From Kocuria rosea (GTDB lineage Bacteria > Actinomycetota > Actinomycetes > Actinomycetales > Micrococcaceae): DNA of 64,000 nt. Where the stretch lies: assembly GCF_006094695.1 (NCBI RefSeq), contig NZ_CP035103.1, positions 2,976,001 through 3,040,000 of the forward strand, read 5' to 3'. Below are positions 26,212 to 34,757 of this stretch, one piece after another (the stretch's first letter is position 1; every line of letters starts with the position of its first letter). The notes under the pieces were generated by a model. The model made no database searches. It was not told where the DNA came from and saw only the letters and a list, made by a program, of their open reading frames with translations. Position numbers and translations under genes: made by a program.

Positions 26212-26311
26212 GCCGCTCCGAGGATCCAGCCCGGTGCTGCCCCGGGCCCACAGCCCACGGCGGTGCCGGCCCGGCCCACAGCGCCCTACGGTGCTGACAC
26301 TGGTCAGCGTG

Positions 26312-28270
26312 TCAGCGGCGCCGGTTGCGCCGGGAACTGGTGCCGTTGAGGTGCCCCACGAAGGGCCGCATGAGGTACTTGCCGAGCACCACTCCGGAGG
26401 CCAGGGCCACGATGGAGGCCATCGCGTTGACGAGCCCCACGATCCCGGGGCCGTAGGTGTCCGTCTCCACGGTGATGGTGTACATGCCGCGGAAGATGGA
26501 CAGCCCGGGCAACAGGAAGGTCATCGCGGGGATCGCCAGGACCAGCTGGGGAATCCGGTGCCGGGCCGCCAGCACGGTCGCCACGCACCCGCTGGTGATC
26601 GCCGCGAGCGCCGTGTCCAGGCGGGAGCCCAGGCCGGCGGCCATGCCGGTGTGGTAGACCACGAGACCGCCGAGGGCGGCGGCCACGGTCGAGAGCACGT
26701 GACGGGGCTTGGCCTGCATCGTGACCGCGATGAGCCCGGTGGCGATCAGCATGAACACGGAGTTGGTCAGCGGGCCCACCGGGTCGAAGGCGCTCTGCGA
26801 GACGTCGACCCGGGGCATGCCGGCGTAGCCGGCCACGGAGATGCCGCCGGCGATGCCGGCCACGATGCCGAGGAACGCCATGGACGTGGAGAGCAGCCGC
26901 CCGGCCGCCGTGACGGGGAACCCGTTGATCGCGTCCTGCATGGTGGAGACCATGCGGGTGGTGGGCAGGAGCAGGATGATCCCGCCCGCGATGACCCGTG
27001 CCGGGGACAGGTCGACACCGGCCCAGGACATCAGCAGGGCCATCGTGGTGAGGATCCCCGACTGGGCGGCCATGGTGAAGAACTCGGGGATCCGCCAGAC
27101 GCCCAGCCGGTGCGCCACGACCTGGTTGACGACCGAGGACAGACCGGCCACGAGCGCACCCAGCACTCCCCCGCCGATGCCGACGGTGATGGTCATCGCC
27201 GCGGCGGCCGTGGCGGCCCGCACCATCCACCGCGGATAGGGCTTGGGCTTGGCGTTGATCGCCTCCAGGCGCCGCTCCGCCTCCCCGCGGGGCATCTCAC
27301 CGCCCGTGATGTCCGCGACCAGCTGGTGCGTCTCGGCCAGCCCCGCGTAGTTGTCCGTCCAGGAGCGCACGACCCGCATGACCGTGTGGCTGTTGGTGTC
27401 CGGGTCGTTGAAGACGTCCTCGCGGGTCCGGGTGTCCCCGCCGTCCGGCTGGTCGTCGGCGATGTAGTTGATCGTCACGGCCTGGTTGGTGATGTCCACC
27501 TCGACGTTCTCGACCCCGTAGGTGGCGCACACGGCGATGATGGCGTTCTCGACGTCGAGGGCGTCCGCGCCGTAGTGGAACATGGTCTCCGCGAGCCGCA
27601 GCGCGAAGTTCAGGGTGCGCCGAGCCTGCCGGCTGGTGGACTCCCCGAACCGGCGCAGATTGGCGAAGGGCGAGGCGTTGAGCCGTTCCACCACGCGCAT
27701 GGGGGCGGTCGGGGCGGCCTCCCCCTGCAGGATGGAGCGCAGCCGGGCGCGCCCGCCGGGCCGGGCCCCCTGCGCCCGGGTGGACGGGTAGGCGCCCCGC
27801 TGCATCCGGTCGGAGCTCTTGCCGGGAGCCGGGAGCGGTCCGATCGTCGTCGTCTCCGGGCGGGAGACGGGGACCGTGTCGGTGCCGGTGCGGCGCCGCC
27901 GGCGCGCCGACGCCGGCAGGGGCACGGTCTCGGCGGCGGAGAGCAGCTCGCGGCGCTTCTCCGGCTCGGGGGTGTCCCCGTGCCGGCGGATCAGGCTCAT
28001 GCTGAGCACGGGCAGCGCCTGCGGGGCGTCGGGCACGATGTCGAGCACGGTGGTCCCGGCGCGGCGCCGGGCGTGCTGGGCCTGGTCCTCGGTGGGGCGC
28101 ACCGTGGGCAGGCCCGCGCCGTGCCGGGCGACCGGGCGGGCGGCGCCCGTGAGCGTCGTGTCCCCGCCGGGGCCGAAGGGCTCGACGACGTGGAGGTCGG
28201 GCTCCTCGGCCCCGTCCGACGAGGGGTAGGCGGCGAACGGGCGCAGGGGGGCGCGCTGGTCGGTCACCAC
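26312..28270 (-). CDS. thrE: ThrE-family threonine/serine exporter with long N-terminal extension
   Basis: The 652-residue membrane protein has the ThrE soluble N-terminal domain (about 212-340, starting TSRQARRTLNFALRLAETMFHYGADALDVE) followed by about ten transmembrane helices in two sets. Relatives in Corynebacterium export threonine and serine. The first about 210 residues are an Arg/Pro/Thr-rich disordered tail. The start is GTG at 28270 with AAGGAGG 8 bases before; a second GTG follows immediately. It lies 64 bases downstream of the FemX-like gene, probably in one transcript. The C-terminus is basic (SSRRNRRR). Which amino acid it exports is not determinable from sequence. Confidence 0.9.
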   Translation of the reverse strand: MVTDQRAPLRPFAAYPSSDGAEEPDLHVVEPFGPGGDTTLTGAARPVARHGAGLPTVRPTEDQAQHARRRAGTTVLDIVPDAPQALPVLSMSLIRRHGDTPEPEKRRELLSAAETVPLPASARRRRRTGTDTVPVSRPETTTIGPLPAPGKSSDRMQRGAYPSTRAQGARPGGRARLRSILQGEAAPTAPMRVVERLNASPFANLRRFGESTSRQARRTLNFALRLAETMFHYGADALDVENAIIAVCATYGVENVEVDITNQAVTINYIADDQPDGGDTRTREDVFNDPDTNSHTVMRVVRSWTDNYAGLAETHQLVADITGGEMPRGEAERRLEAINAKPKPYPRWMVRAATAAAAMTITVGIGGGVLGALVAGLSSVVNQVVAHRLGVWRIPEFFTMAAQSGILTTMALLMSWAGVDLSPARVIAGGIILLLPTTRMVSTMQDAINGFPVTAAGRLLSTSMAFLGIVAGIAGGISVAGYAGMPRVDVSQSAFDPVGPLTNSVFMLIATGLIAVTMQAKPRHVLSTVAAALGGLVVYHTGMAAGLGSRLDTALAAITSGCVATVLAARHRIPQLVLAIPAMTFLLPGLSIFRGMYTITVETDTYGPGIVGLVNAMASIVALASGVVLGKYLMRPFVGHLNGTSSRRNRRR

Positions 28271-28334
28271 GCGGCGTTCCTCCTTCCGGGGCGCGGGGGC
28301 GGGGGCCCGGCGGGCGGTCGGGGTCGGGGTCGGA

Positions 28335-29417
28335 TCAGTAGAAGGGCTGGCCCGTGCGGCGGACCCACAGCTGGCGCTGGACCTTCTCGGCCACATTGGT
28401 CCACACCGCGTACTTGGCGGGGCTCAGGACCTGGTCGTGGACGCCCACGAAGTCGACCACGGTCTTGGTGAAGCTCGTCTTGAACAGACCCAGACCGTAG
28501 TAGGGGTGCTCCTTGTTCTTGAGCTGGTCGCTCGGCGGGGTGCCGCAGAAGTCGTACTCGACGATCCCGTGCTCCCGCATGAGGTCCGTGATCGCGGTCC
28601 ACTGCAGCAGGTGGGAGTCACCGTACTGGCGGCGCCGGGGCTTCGAGCCGCCGTCCTTGTAGGTGCCCTTGGTGCCGTAGGCGATGACGTAGGCGCCCAC
28701 CGAGGGCTCGCCGTCCTCGTAGGTGAAGTACAGCCGCCCCTGGCCGGCCTGCTCGAACGCCGTCCAGAACTTCGCGTAGTACTCGTAGGAGCGCAGGTTC
28801 ACGTTCGCGTCCCCCTGCCCCACGGTGTCCATGAGCGCGTACATCCGGCGCATGTTCTGCTCGGTCAGCTCGACGCGTTCGACGGTGCAGCCCTCGCGCA
28901 GGGCCCGCCGGACGGCGTTGCGCCCGCGGGAGTGCAGCGACTTCAGCACGGCCTCCTCGTCCCGGTCGGTGTCGAGGACCGCCGTGGAGTCGTTGGGCTG
29001 GATGTTGAAGGACTTCTTCAGCCCGGCCCGCGCGAGCACGCCGCGGGCGTAGTCGGAGTCCAGGACGTCCGGCTCGATCTTGATCGCGAAGACGTTCAGC
29101 CGCTGCTCGGCCACGAGCCGGGCACTGGCCGCGGCGATCCCGGGGATGTCGTCGACGGAGGCGACGTCCGGGCCCTTGATCATGTACCAGAGCTTGCCGA
29201 GGGCGGGCACCGCCTTCTCGAGGACGAGGTTGTAGGACGCCTGTCCGCCGTCGGCGGGCTCGTGCACGAGGTGCAGGGGCCGCCAGCCGTGGTCCGCCTT
29301 GACGTCCGCGAAGGACGCCGACTGCAGCAGGTTGCCGCCGTGCGGGTTCGCCGTGACCTGGGTGTCCCAGGCCTCGATCTCCTGGGCGGTGGCGAAGCGT
29401 GCGGTGAACTCTCGCAA
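28335..29417 (-). CDS. FemX/FemAB-type peptidoglycan bridge aminoacyltransferase
   Basis: The 360-residue protein has two GNAT-like halves and a FemAB-family pattern: N-terminal HGGNLLQSASFADVKADHGW, middle RNAVRRALREGCTVERVE and C-terminal GSKPRRRQYGDSHLLQWTAITDLMREHGIVEYDFCGTPP (in parts), then LFKTSFTKTVVDFVG. FemX enzymes add amino acids from aminoacyl-tRNA to the lysine of lipid II, building interpeptide bridges at the inner face of the membrane. The start is TTG at 29417 with GAGAG-type bases before it, giving the normal N-terminus (LREFTARFAT). The operon partner ThrE lies downstream; the divergent gene is MurJ-like. The donor amino acid cannot be inferred. Confidence 0.85.
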   Translation of the reverse strand: MREFTARFATAQEIEAWDTQVTANPHGGNLLQSASFADVKADHGWRPLHLVHEPADGGQASYNLVLEKAVPALGKLWYMIKGPDVASVDDIPGIAAASARLVAEQRLNVFAIKIEPDVLDSDYARGVLARAGLKKSFNIQPNDSTAVLDTDRDEEAVLKSLHSRGRNAVRRALREGCTVERVELTEQNMRRMYALMDTVGQGDANVNLRSYEYYAKFWTAFEQAGQGRLYFTYEDGEPSVGAYVIAYGTKGTYKDGGSKPRRRQYGDSHLLQWTAITDLMREHGIVEYDFCGTPPSDQLKNKEHPYYGLGLFKTSFTKTVVDFVGVHDQVLSPAKYAVWTNVAEKVQRQLWVRRTGQPFY

Positions 29418-29720
29418 GGCTCTCTCAATCGTCGGGGTCGTCGGGGCCGGCCGGCCGGGGGTGGCCGGCGGGCCGGTGCGCCGGCGGGGGCCGGCCCCGG
29501 TCAGTCTAACCGCGCGGGCCTGAGGGGCCTCTGAGCTGTGCCGCTCGGGCGCCGCGCCGCCGTTCCCGTCCCCGCGGCGGGCCCGGGACGGGGCCGGGGC
29601 GGCACCGGGTGCCGCGCTGTGTATTCTGTTCAGGCGGTTCGCACCGGCAGGTCCGCGGCGCGCACCGGCAGGTCCGCTCCGATCCCCGGCGCGGTCCGGA
29701 CCAGGGAGGTGGCGGGAGCC
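29418..29720. other. Divergent promoter region between femX-like and murJ-like genes
   Basis: This 303-base stretch has no supported gene. Its left part is a GGCC/CCGG-rich inverted-repeat zone (29450-29505). TATTCT at 29622-29627 could be a -10 for the plus-strand gene, but no matching -35 is seen. A 17-bp direct repeat at 29640 and 29661 lies in the murJ leader. Confidence 0.5.
29640..29677 (+). repeat. 17-bp direct repeat in the murJ-like leader
   Basis: CGCACCGGCAGGTCCGC occurs at 29640-29656 and again at 29661-29677, with a 4-base spacer and a 21-bp period (two helical turns). It lies between a possible -10 (29622) and the start codon. Confidence 0.85.
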
Positions 29721-31271
29721 GTGGGTGGACCGGGCGGGCGCTGGAGCATCGCCCGCGCCGCGGTCCTCGTGACCGGACTGACCGCCGTCTCCACCGTGCT
29801 GGGATTCGCCCGGGACGTCGTCGTCGGCGCCGTCTTCGGCGCGGGCGCCGAGCTCGACGCGTGGCTGGTGGCCCAAGGCGTGCTGAACGTCGTCCTCGGC
29901 CTGATCGCCTGGGCGATGGCGCGCTCCGTGACCCCCGTGACCTCGCGGGAGGCCGCCCGGGAGCGCGCCGACGGCACGGGGTGCCGCGGCCACCGCGGCT
30001 TCGAGGTCTCCCTCACCGTCACCGTGGTCCTCCTCGGCCTGGCCGCCGTGGTGACGGGGCTGCTCGCGGAACCGGTGACGGCCCTGCTCGCCCCCGGGTT
30101 CGACGACGCCCAGACCGCCACGGCCGCCTCGCTCACCCGGATCGTCCTCGTCGCGACGGTGCTCGTGGCCGGCACGGACCTGCTGGCCTCGCTCGTCCAG
30201 GCCCACGGCCGTTTCGCGTGGTCCTCCCTGCAGGGCGTCCCGTTCAACCTCGTCATGATCGCCGCGGCAGGTCTGTTCGGGCCCCGGTACGGCGTCTCGG
30301 CGCTCGCCGTGGGCTACGTGGTGGGCTCGGCGGCGCGGCTGCTGATGCAGGTGCCCCCCGTGCGGGCGCTCGGCTCCCGGCTCCGGCCCCGGTGGGACCT
30401 GCGGGACCCGGGCTTCCGGGAGATCGCCCGGCTCGTGCCGCCCATGCTGGTGGGCAACGCCGTGGTCAACATCAACACCCTCGTCGACCGGGCGGTGGGC
30501 TCCACCCTCGAGGACGGCACGATCACGGCGCTGACCTACGGCTGGCGCCTGGTCGACCTGCCGGAGACCCTCGTCATCGCGGCCCTGCTCGTCCCCCTGT
30601 ACCCGGCCCTGGGCGCCTCCGCGGACGACCGGCCCGAGCTGCGCCGGCTCGTCGACCGCGGGCTGTCCGTGGTCGTCACCGTGCTCGCCCCGGTGTGCGC
30701 GGTGTTCGTGGTCGCGGCCGGACCCCTCGTCGCCACGGCCTTCGGGCACGGCGCGTTCGACGACGGGGACGTCGCGGCGACGGCCACCGCGGTCGCCTGG
30801 TACGCGCCGGCGCTGCTCGCGCTCGGCTTCCGCCAGGTGGTGGTCCGCGCGTCCTACGCCATCGGCGACTCCCGCGGGCCCGTGGTCGTGGCGGTGCTGG
30901 CGATGGTCGTCAACGTGGTCGGCGACGTCCTGCTGGCCCCGGTGCTGGGCCTCGCCGGCATCGCCGCGGCCACGACCGCGTCCCTGGTCGTGGCGGCGCT
31001 GCTCAACGCGTGGCTGCTGCACCGGCGGCACGCCGGGCTGGACGCCAGGGCGACGACGGCACTGGTGGCGCGGGCGCTCGTGCTGGCGGCCGTCGCCGGC
31101 GCCGCAGGGCTGGGTGCGCGGGAGGCGCTGGCGGAGCTGCCCTCGTTCGTGCTCGCGGCGCTCTGCGCCGCCGTGGTGGGCGGGACGTACCTGCTCGGGC
31201 TCGTCGTGCTGCGGGCTCCCGAGCGCCTGCTCGTGGGCGAGACGCTGCGGACGCTGCGCCGGAGGCGCTGA
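29721..31271 (+). CDS. MurJ/MviN-like lipid II flippase
   Basis: The 516-residue protein has about 14 transmembrane helices with MviN-family features: STVLGFARDVVVGAVFGAG at the N-terminus, NINTLVDRAVGSTLEDGTITALTYGWRLVDLP (in parts) in helices 7-8, and LGFRQVVVRASYAIGDSR in the middle. MurJ proteins flip undecaprenyl-linked peptidoglycan precursors. Unlike the main actinobacterial MurJ, it carries no long cytoplasmic pseudokinase region, so this may be a paralogue for another wall glycolipid. The GTG at 29721 has AGGGAGG 11 bases upstream; a GTG at 29709 is in frame but overlaps that site. It is divergent from the FemX-like gene. Substrate is inference. Confidence 0.8.
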   Translation: MGGPGGRWSIARAAVLVTGLTAVSTVLGFARDVVVGAVFGAGAELDAWLVAQGVLNVVLGLIAWAMARSVTPVTSREAARERADGTGCRGHRGFEVSLTVTVVLLGLAAVVTGLLAEPVTALLAPGFDDAQTATAASLTRIVLVATVLVAGTDLLASLVQAHGRFAWSSLQGVPFNLVMIAAAGLFGPRYGVSALAVGYVVGSAARLLMQVPPVRALGSRLRPRWDLRDPGFREIARLVPPMLVGNAVVNINTLVDRAVGSTLEDGTITALTYGWRLVDLPETLVIAALLVPLYPALGASADDRPELRRLVDRGLSVVVTVLAPVCAVFVVAAGPLVATAFGHGAFDDGDVAATATAVAWYAPALLALGFRQVVVRASYAIGDSRGPVVVAVLAMVVNVVGDVLLAPVLGLAGIAAATTASLVVAALLNAWLLHRRHAGLDARATTALVARALVLAAVAGAAGLGAREALAELPSFVLAALCAAVVGGTYLLGLVVLRAPERLLVGETLRTLRRRR

Positions 31272-31283
31272 CGCGGCGCCGCC

Positions 31284-32486
31284 CTACCCGGAGCGGGCGC
31301 CGTTCCTGAGCCGCCAGGTGGCCAGGTGCCACGTGGGTCCGGGATCGCGCAGGTCCCACACGCTGTGCTGGGCGCCGCGGCCCCAGCGGAGGGTGTCGGC
31401 GACGTCCGCGGCCAGACCGCCGCGGCGCTCCACGGAGGCCCGCCGCAGGTCCCCGGCGAGCCAGGCGTAGCGGACCCCGGGGCGGGCGTCCGGCAGCTCC
31501 GGCACGGGCGCGCCGAGCACCAGCCGGCCCCACGCGTCGGCCAGCCCGGGGCGGGCGGCCTCGGCCAGGGCCATCGAGCCGAAGAAGCGGCCGTTGAGGT
31601 CGATGAGCTGCGGGACGCCGTCGTCCCCGCTGAGGAACTGCAGCTCCACGAGGCCCCACCAGCCCAGGTCGCGCAGCAGCACCTCGGCGCGCGCCGCGAG
31701 CTCCTCGTCGACGGGCACCGTCTGCGCACGGGCCGAGACGCCGTTGGGCGTGGGCCACAGCCGGGAGGTGGTCTGCTGCACCCGGCCGCGCAGGCGGCCG
31801 TCGTGGTGGACCCCGATGAGGGCCCCGAGGGTGCCGCGCACGGGCACCTGCAGCACCGGCTCGGCACCGGCCTCGCGGATCCGCCGCACCTGTCCGGCGG
31901 CGGCGGGGCCGTCCGGGAAGAGCTTGGCCTCGATGCGGTGGGGCCGGGTCTGCCCGGGCGCCCAGTGCGCCCGGCACTTGACGACGAGCGGGCCGTCCCA
32001 GGCGGCGAGCGCCTCGTCCGTGGCCGCCAGCGTCCGGGGGGCGGCGAGGCCCGCCCGGGCCGCCCGGTCCGCGAGCCCGACCTTGTCGAGGGCCTCCGCG
32101 ACCACGTCCGGGCCCGGGTGCGCCACCGCCGCCGGGAGGTGCTGGCGGTAGGCCGAGACCGCGGCCATCCAGTCGTCGCCGGCGCCGAAGACGACGTCGT
32201 AGGACCCCTCCGCGACCGCCCGGCGGACCCCGTCGATGAAGCGGGCGCCGTCCCCGCGCGGGCGGGGCACCTCGTGGCGGGCCGCGGCCGCCCGCGTGGC
32301 GCCGAGCATGCCCGGTCCGTCCGGGGTGCCGACGCCCACGTGCCAGCCCGCCCGTTCGAGGGCGCGCGCCGCCGCGAGGGCCCCCCGGTCCCGGCCCGTG
32401 CCCACGACGAGGGCCCGCCGCGGGGCCTGCGCGGCGCGCTCCGGCTCCCGGCGGCGGTGGTCGAGCGGTGGTCGATCGGCGGTCAT
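31284..32486 (-). CDS. ATP-grasp family carboxylate-amine ligase-like protein
   Basis: The 400-residue protein has a Rossmann-like N-terminal domain (RRALVVGTGRDRGALAAARALERAG), an ATP-grasp lid with Lys in PLVVKCRAHWAPG (about 180), and the metal-binding end LVELQFLSGDDGVPQLIDLNGRFFGS (Glu and Asn in parts). ATP-grasp ligases join a carboxylate to an amine via an acylphosphate. No substrate motif is recognised. The start at 32486 (ATG) has TGGAGGA 5 bases upstream; an earlier frame start at 32564 is not supported. It converges with the MurJ-like gene (12-base gap), and its location between envelope genes and the PTS operon suggests a role in wall or capsule modification, but this is only inference. 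Confidence 0.75.
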   Translation of the reverse strand: MTADRPPLDHRRREPERAAQAPRRALVVGTGRDRGALAAARALERAGWHVGVGTPDGPGMLGATRAAAARHEVPRPRGDGARFIDGVRRAVAEGSYDVVFGAGDDWMAAVSAYRQHLPAAVAHPGPDVVAEALDKVGLADRAARAGLAAPRTLAATDEALAAWDGPLVVKCRAHWAPGQTRPHRIEAKLFPDGPAAAGQVRRIREAGAEPVLQVPVRGTLGALIGVHHDGRLRGRVQQTTSRLWPTPNGVSARAQTVPVDEELAARAEVLLRDLGWWGLVELQFLSGDDGVPQLIDLNGRFFGSMALAEAARPGLADAWGRLVLGAPVPELPDARPGVRYAWLAGDLRRASVERRGGLAADVADTLRWGRGAQHSVWDLRDPGPTWHLATWRLRNGARSG

Positions 32487-32570
32487 CGGTCCTCCATCGG
32501 AGAGTGCGGGCATCCCCTCCACGGTAGTCGGAGCACGTGAGAGGTCGGTGCGGCGGGTCGGCACGCGCGA

Positions 32571-32604
32571 CGGCGCCCGCTCACCGTGCGGTGGGCGGGC
32601 GCCG
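32571..32604 (-). terminator. Terminator of the PTS operon
   Basis: A 15-bp stem (one G-U pair) around loop GTGC, 24 bases past the ptsH stop. Confidence 0.8.
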
Positions 32605-32627
32605 TGGCTGGACGGTGCGGCGGGGTC

Positions 32628-32906
32628 CTACTCGGCGTCGTGGTCCGTCTCGAGGATCTGCACGAGCGCGTCGAGCGCGTCGTCGGCGCCCGCGCCCTCG
32701 GCGCGGAGGACGACCTTGTCCCCCTGGCCGGCGCCGAGGGACATGAGGGACAGCACGCTCGAGGCGTCCATCGCCTCGTCCTCGGGCTCGCCCTCGGCGG
32801 CGATCGTGATGTCGAGGTCGTACTCCCCGGCGGCCTCGGCGAAGATCGCGGCGGGACGGGCGTGCAGGCCGACGGACGAGGCGATGGTGGCGGTGCGTTC
32901 TGCCAT
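32628..32906 (-). CDS. ptsH: HPr phosphocarrier protein
   Basis: The 92-residue protein carries the phosphorylation site His15 (SSVGLHARPAAI). It relays phosphate from enzyme I to sugar-specific EIIA domains in the cytosol. The region around the usual regulatory Ser46 is changed (AMDASSVLSLMSLG, a four-residue insertion), in keeping with the lack of HPr kinase in actinobacteria. The last gene of the fructose PTS operon, 81 bases after ptsI; a GGGGCCC hairpin at 32928-32949 lies in the gap. Confidence 0.96.
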   Translation of the reverse strand: MAERTATIASSVGLHARPAAIFAEAAGEYDLDITIAAEGEPEDEAMDASSVLSLMSLGAGQGDKVVLRAEGAGADDALDALVQILETDHDAE

Positions 32907-32987
32907 GGTGGTGCTCCTTCGGGTTGCGGGGCCCTGGGTGACGGGCCCCGGTGGTTGGGGTGGTGCGGAAACGGTGCGGTCGGTGGG

Positions 32988-34688
32988 TCAGAGGCCGAGC
33001 TCGGCGAGCACGCTGAGCTCGGTCCGCACGGCGGCGGCGGCCTCCTCCGCGCTGGGCTGCTCGATCGCGACCTCGGCGAGGGCCTGGGCGGTGGCGAGGT
33101 CGACGCTGCGCAGCACGGCGGCGACCGCGGCCAGTCCGCGGGGGCTCATGGACAGGGTGTGCACCCCGAGGCCCACGAGCACCACGGCGAGCGCGGGGTC
33201 GGCCGCGGCCTCGCCGCAGACGCCCACGTTGCGCGGACCGGCGCCCTCGGACTCGGCCCGGCGGGCGCCCTCCACGGTGTACCGGATCATCCGCAGCACG
33301 GCGGGCTGCCACGGGTTGTTGAGCTCCGCGAGGGAGCCCATCATCCGGTCGGCGGCCATCGTGTACTGGGTCAGGTCGTTGGTGCCCAGGGACACGAACT
33401 TGACGTGGCGCAGGATCTGGTCGGCGGTGACGGCCGCGGACGGCGTCTCGACCATGACCCCGGGCACCCGCAGGCCTGCGGCGGTCGCCATCACGGCGAA
33501 GTCCCGGGCCTCGGAGGGCGTGGCGATCATCGGCGCCATGACCCACACGTCCGCGTCCGTGGCCTTCTCCGCCAGCGCGATCGCCTCGAGCTGCCGGGCG
33601 AGCACGCCCGGCACGGAGCGGTCCGTGCGGTAGCCCCGGACCCCGAGCGCGGGGTTCGGCTCGGCGGTGTCGGTGAGGAAGGGCAGCGGCTTGTCCGCCC
33701 CGGCGTCGAGCGTGCGGACCACGACCTTCTTGCCGGCGAAGGACTCGAGGATCGCGGTGTACTGCTCCACCTGCTCCTCGACCGAGGGCTCCTTGTCCCG
33801 GCCCAGGAAGCAGAACTCGGTGCGCAGCAGCCCCACGCCCTGGGCCCCGGCCGCGGCCGCCGTGCGGGCGTCCTCGGGGGTGCCCACGTTGGCCAGCAGC
33901 GGGATCTCGGTGCCGTCCGAGAGCACGCCGCGGCCGTCGAAGGCCTCGCGCGCCGCGGCGCTGCGCACCCAGGCCTCCACGAGCTCCTGCTCGTCCGCGC
34001 CGGGCTCGGTGCGGATCTCACCGGTGGCGCCGTCCACGAACACGCGGGTGCCGTCGGCGAGCGCCTCGACGCCCCGGGCCGCCACGACCGCGGGGAGCCC
34101 GAGGTTGCGGGCCAGGATGGCCGTGTGGGACTGCGGGCCGCCGCCGGAGGTGACGAGGGCCAGGACCATCTCTGGGTCCAGGGTCGCCGTGTCGGCGGGC
34201 GCGAGGTCCTCGGCGGTCAGCACGAACGGGACGTCCCGCTGCGGCACGCCCGGCATGGGCAGCCCCTGGAGCTGGGACACGAGCCGCGCCCGGACGTCCT
34301 CGATGTCCGCGGCGCGCTCGGCCATGTACCCGCCCAGGGCGCGCATCTGGTCCGCGTAGTCGCTCGCGGCCTCCCACAGGGCGCGCTCGGGGGCGAGCCC
34401 CTTGCCGTTGACGAGCTTCGCGGCGTTCTTCAGCAGTGCCTTGTCCCCCGCCATGAGCGCGGTGGACTTGAGCACGTCCGCGGCGTCCTTCTCGGTCGCC
34501 ACCTCGGCGCGGCGCTTGAGCTCGGCCTTGACCGCGGCGGCGGCCGTGTGCAGCCGGGCCACCGCCGCCTCGGGCTCCTCGTCCCGCAGCATCAGCCCCG
34601 CGGCCGGCTCGGAGACCGGCTCCGGCATGCTCACGAGCTCGCCGATGACGCGGCCCGCGCACACCCCCACGCCTGTCAGTGTCTGCAT
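32988..34688 (-). CDS. ptsI: PTS enzyme I (phosphoenolpyruvate-protein phosphotransferase)
   Basis: The 566-residue enzyme I has an N-terminal phospho-His domain with His188 (GGGPQSHTAILARNLGLP), a PEP-binding barrel with RTEFCFLGRDKEPS, GLRVPGVMVETPSA and the GSNDL-type motif as LGTNDLTQYT, and Cys in VGVCGEAAA. It moves phosphate from PEP to HPr. The ATG at 34688 has AGAGGAA upstream. A 17-bp hairpin separates it from fruA, so ptsI-ptsH may be expressed at a different level from fruRKA. Confidence 0.96.
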   Translation of the reverse strand: MQTLTGVGVCAGRVIGELVSMPEPVSEPAAGLMLRDEEPEAAVARLHTAAAAVKAELKRRAEVATEKDAADVLKSTALMAGDKALLKNAAKLVNGKGLAPERALWEAASDYADQMRALGGYMAERAADIEDVRARLVSQLQGLPMPGVPQRDVPFVLTAEDLAPADTATLDPEMVLALVTSGGGPQSHTAILARNLGLPAVVAARGVEALADGTRVFVDGATGEIRTEPGADEQELVEAWVRSAAAREAFDGRGVLSDGTEIPLLANVGTPEDARTAAAAGAQGVGLLRTEFCFLGRDKEPSVEEQVEQYTAILESFAGKKVVVRTLDAGADKPLPFLTDTAEPNPALGVRGYRTDRSVPGVLARQLEAIALAEKATDADVWVMAPMIATPSEARDFAVMATAAGLRVPGVMVETPSAAVTADQILRHVKFVSLGTNDLTQYTMAADRMMGSLAELNNPWQPAVLRMIRYTVEGARRAESEGAGPRNVGVCGEAAADPALAVVLVGLGVHTLSMSPRGLAAVAAVLRSVDLATAQALAEVAIEQPSAEEAAAAVRTELSVLAELGL

Positions 34689-34718
34689 CGTGTTCCTCTT
34701 CCTCGAGAAGGCTCGGAT

Positions 34719-34756
34719 CGGTGCGCACGGGCCCCGGTCGGGGCCCGTGCGCACCG
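34719..34756 (-). terminator. Strong intercistronic hairpin between fruA and ptsI
   Basis: A perfect 17-bp stem (34719-34735 with 34740-34756) and 4-base loop GGTC, starting 1 base after the fruA stop codon. It looks like a terminator or a processing/stability element inside the operon. Confidence 0.75.
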
Positions 34757-34757
34757 C

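Noticed and set aside
26293..26308. Small hairpin GCTGAC-ACTG-GTCAGC between the convergent HNH and ThrE genes
   Set aside because: The 6-bp stem is too short in this base composition to call a terminator.
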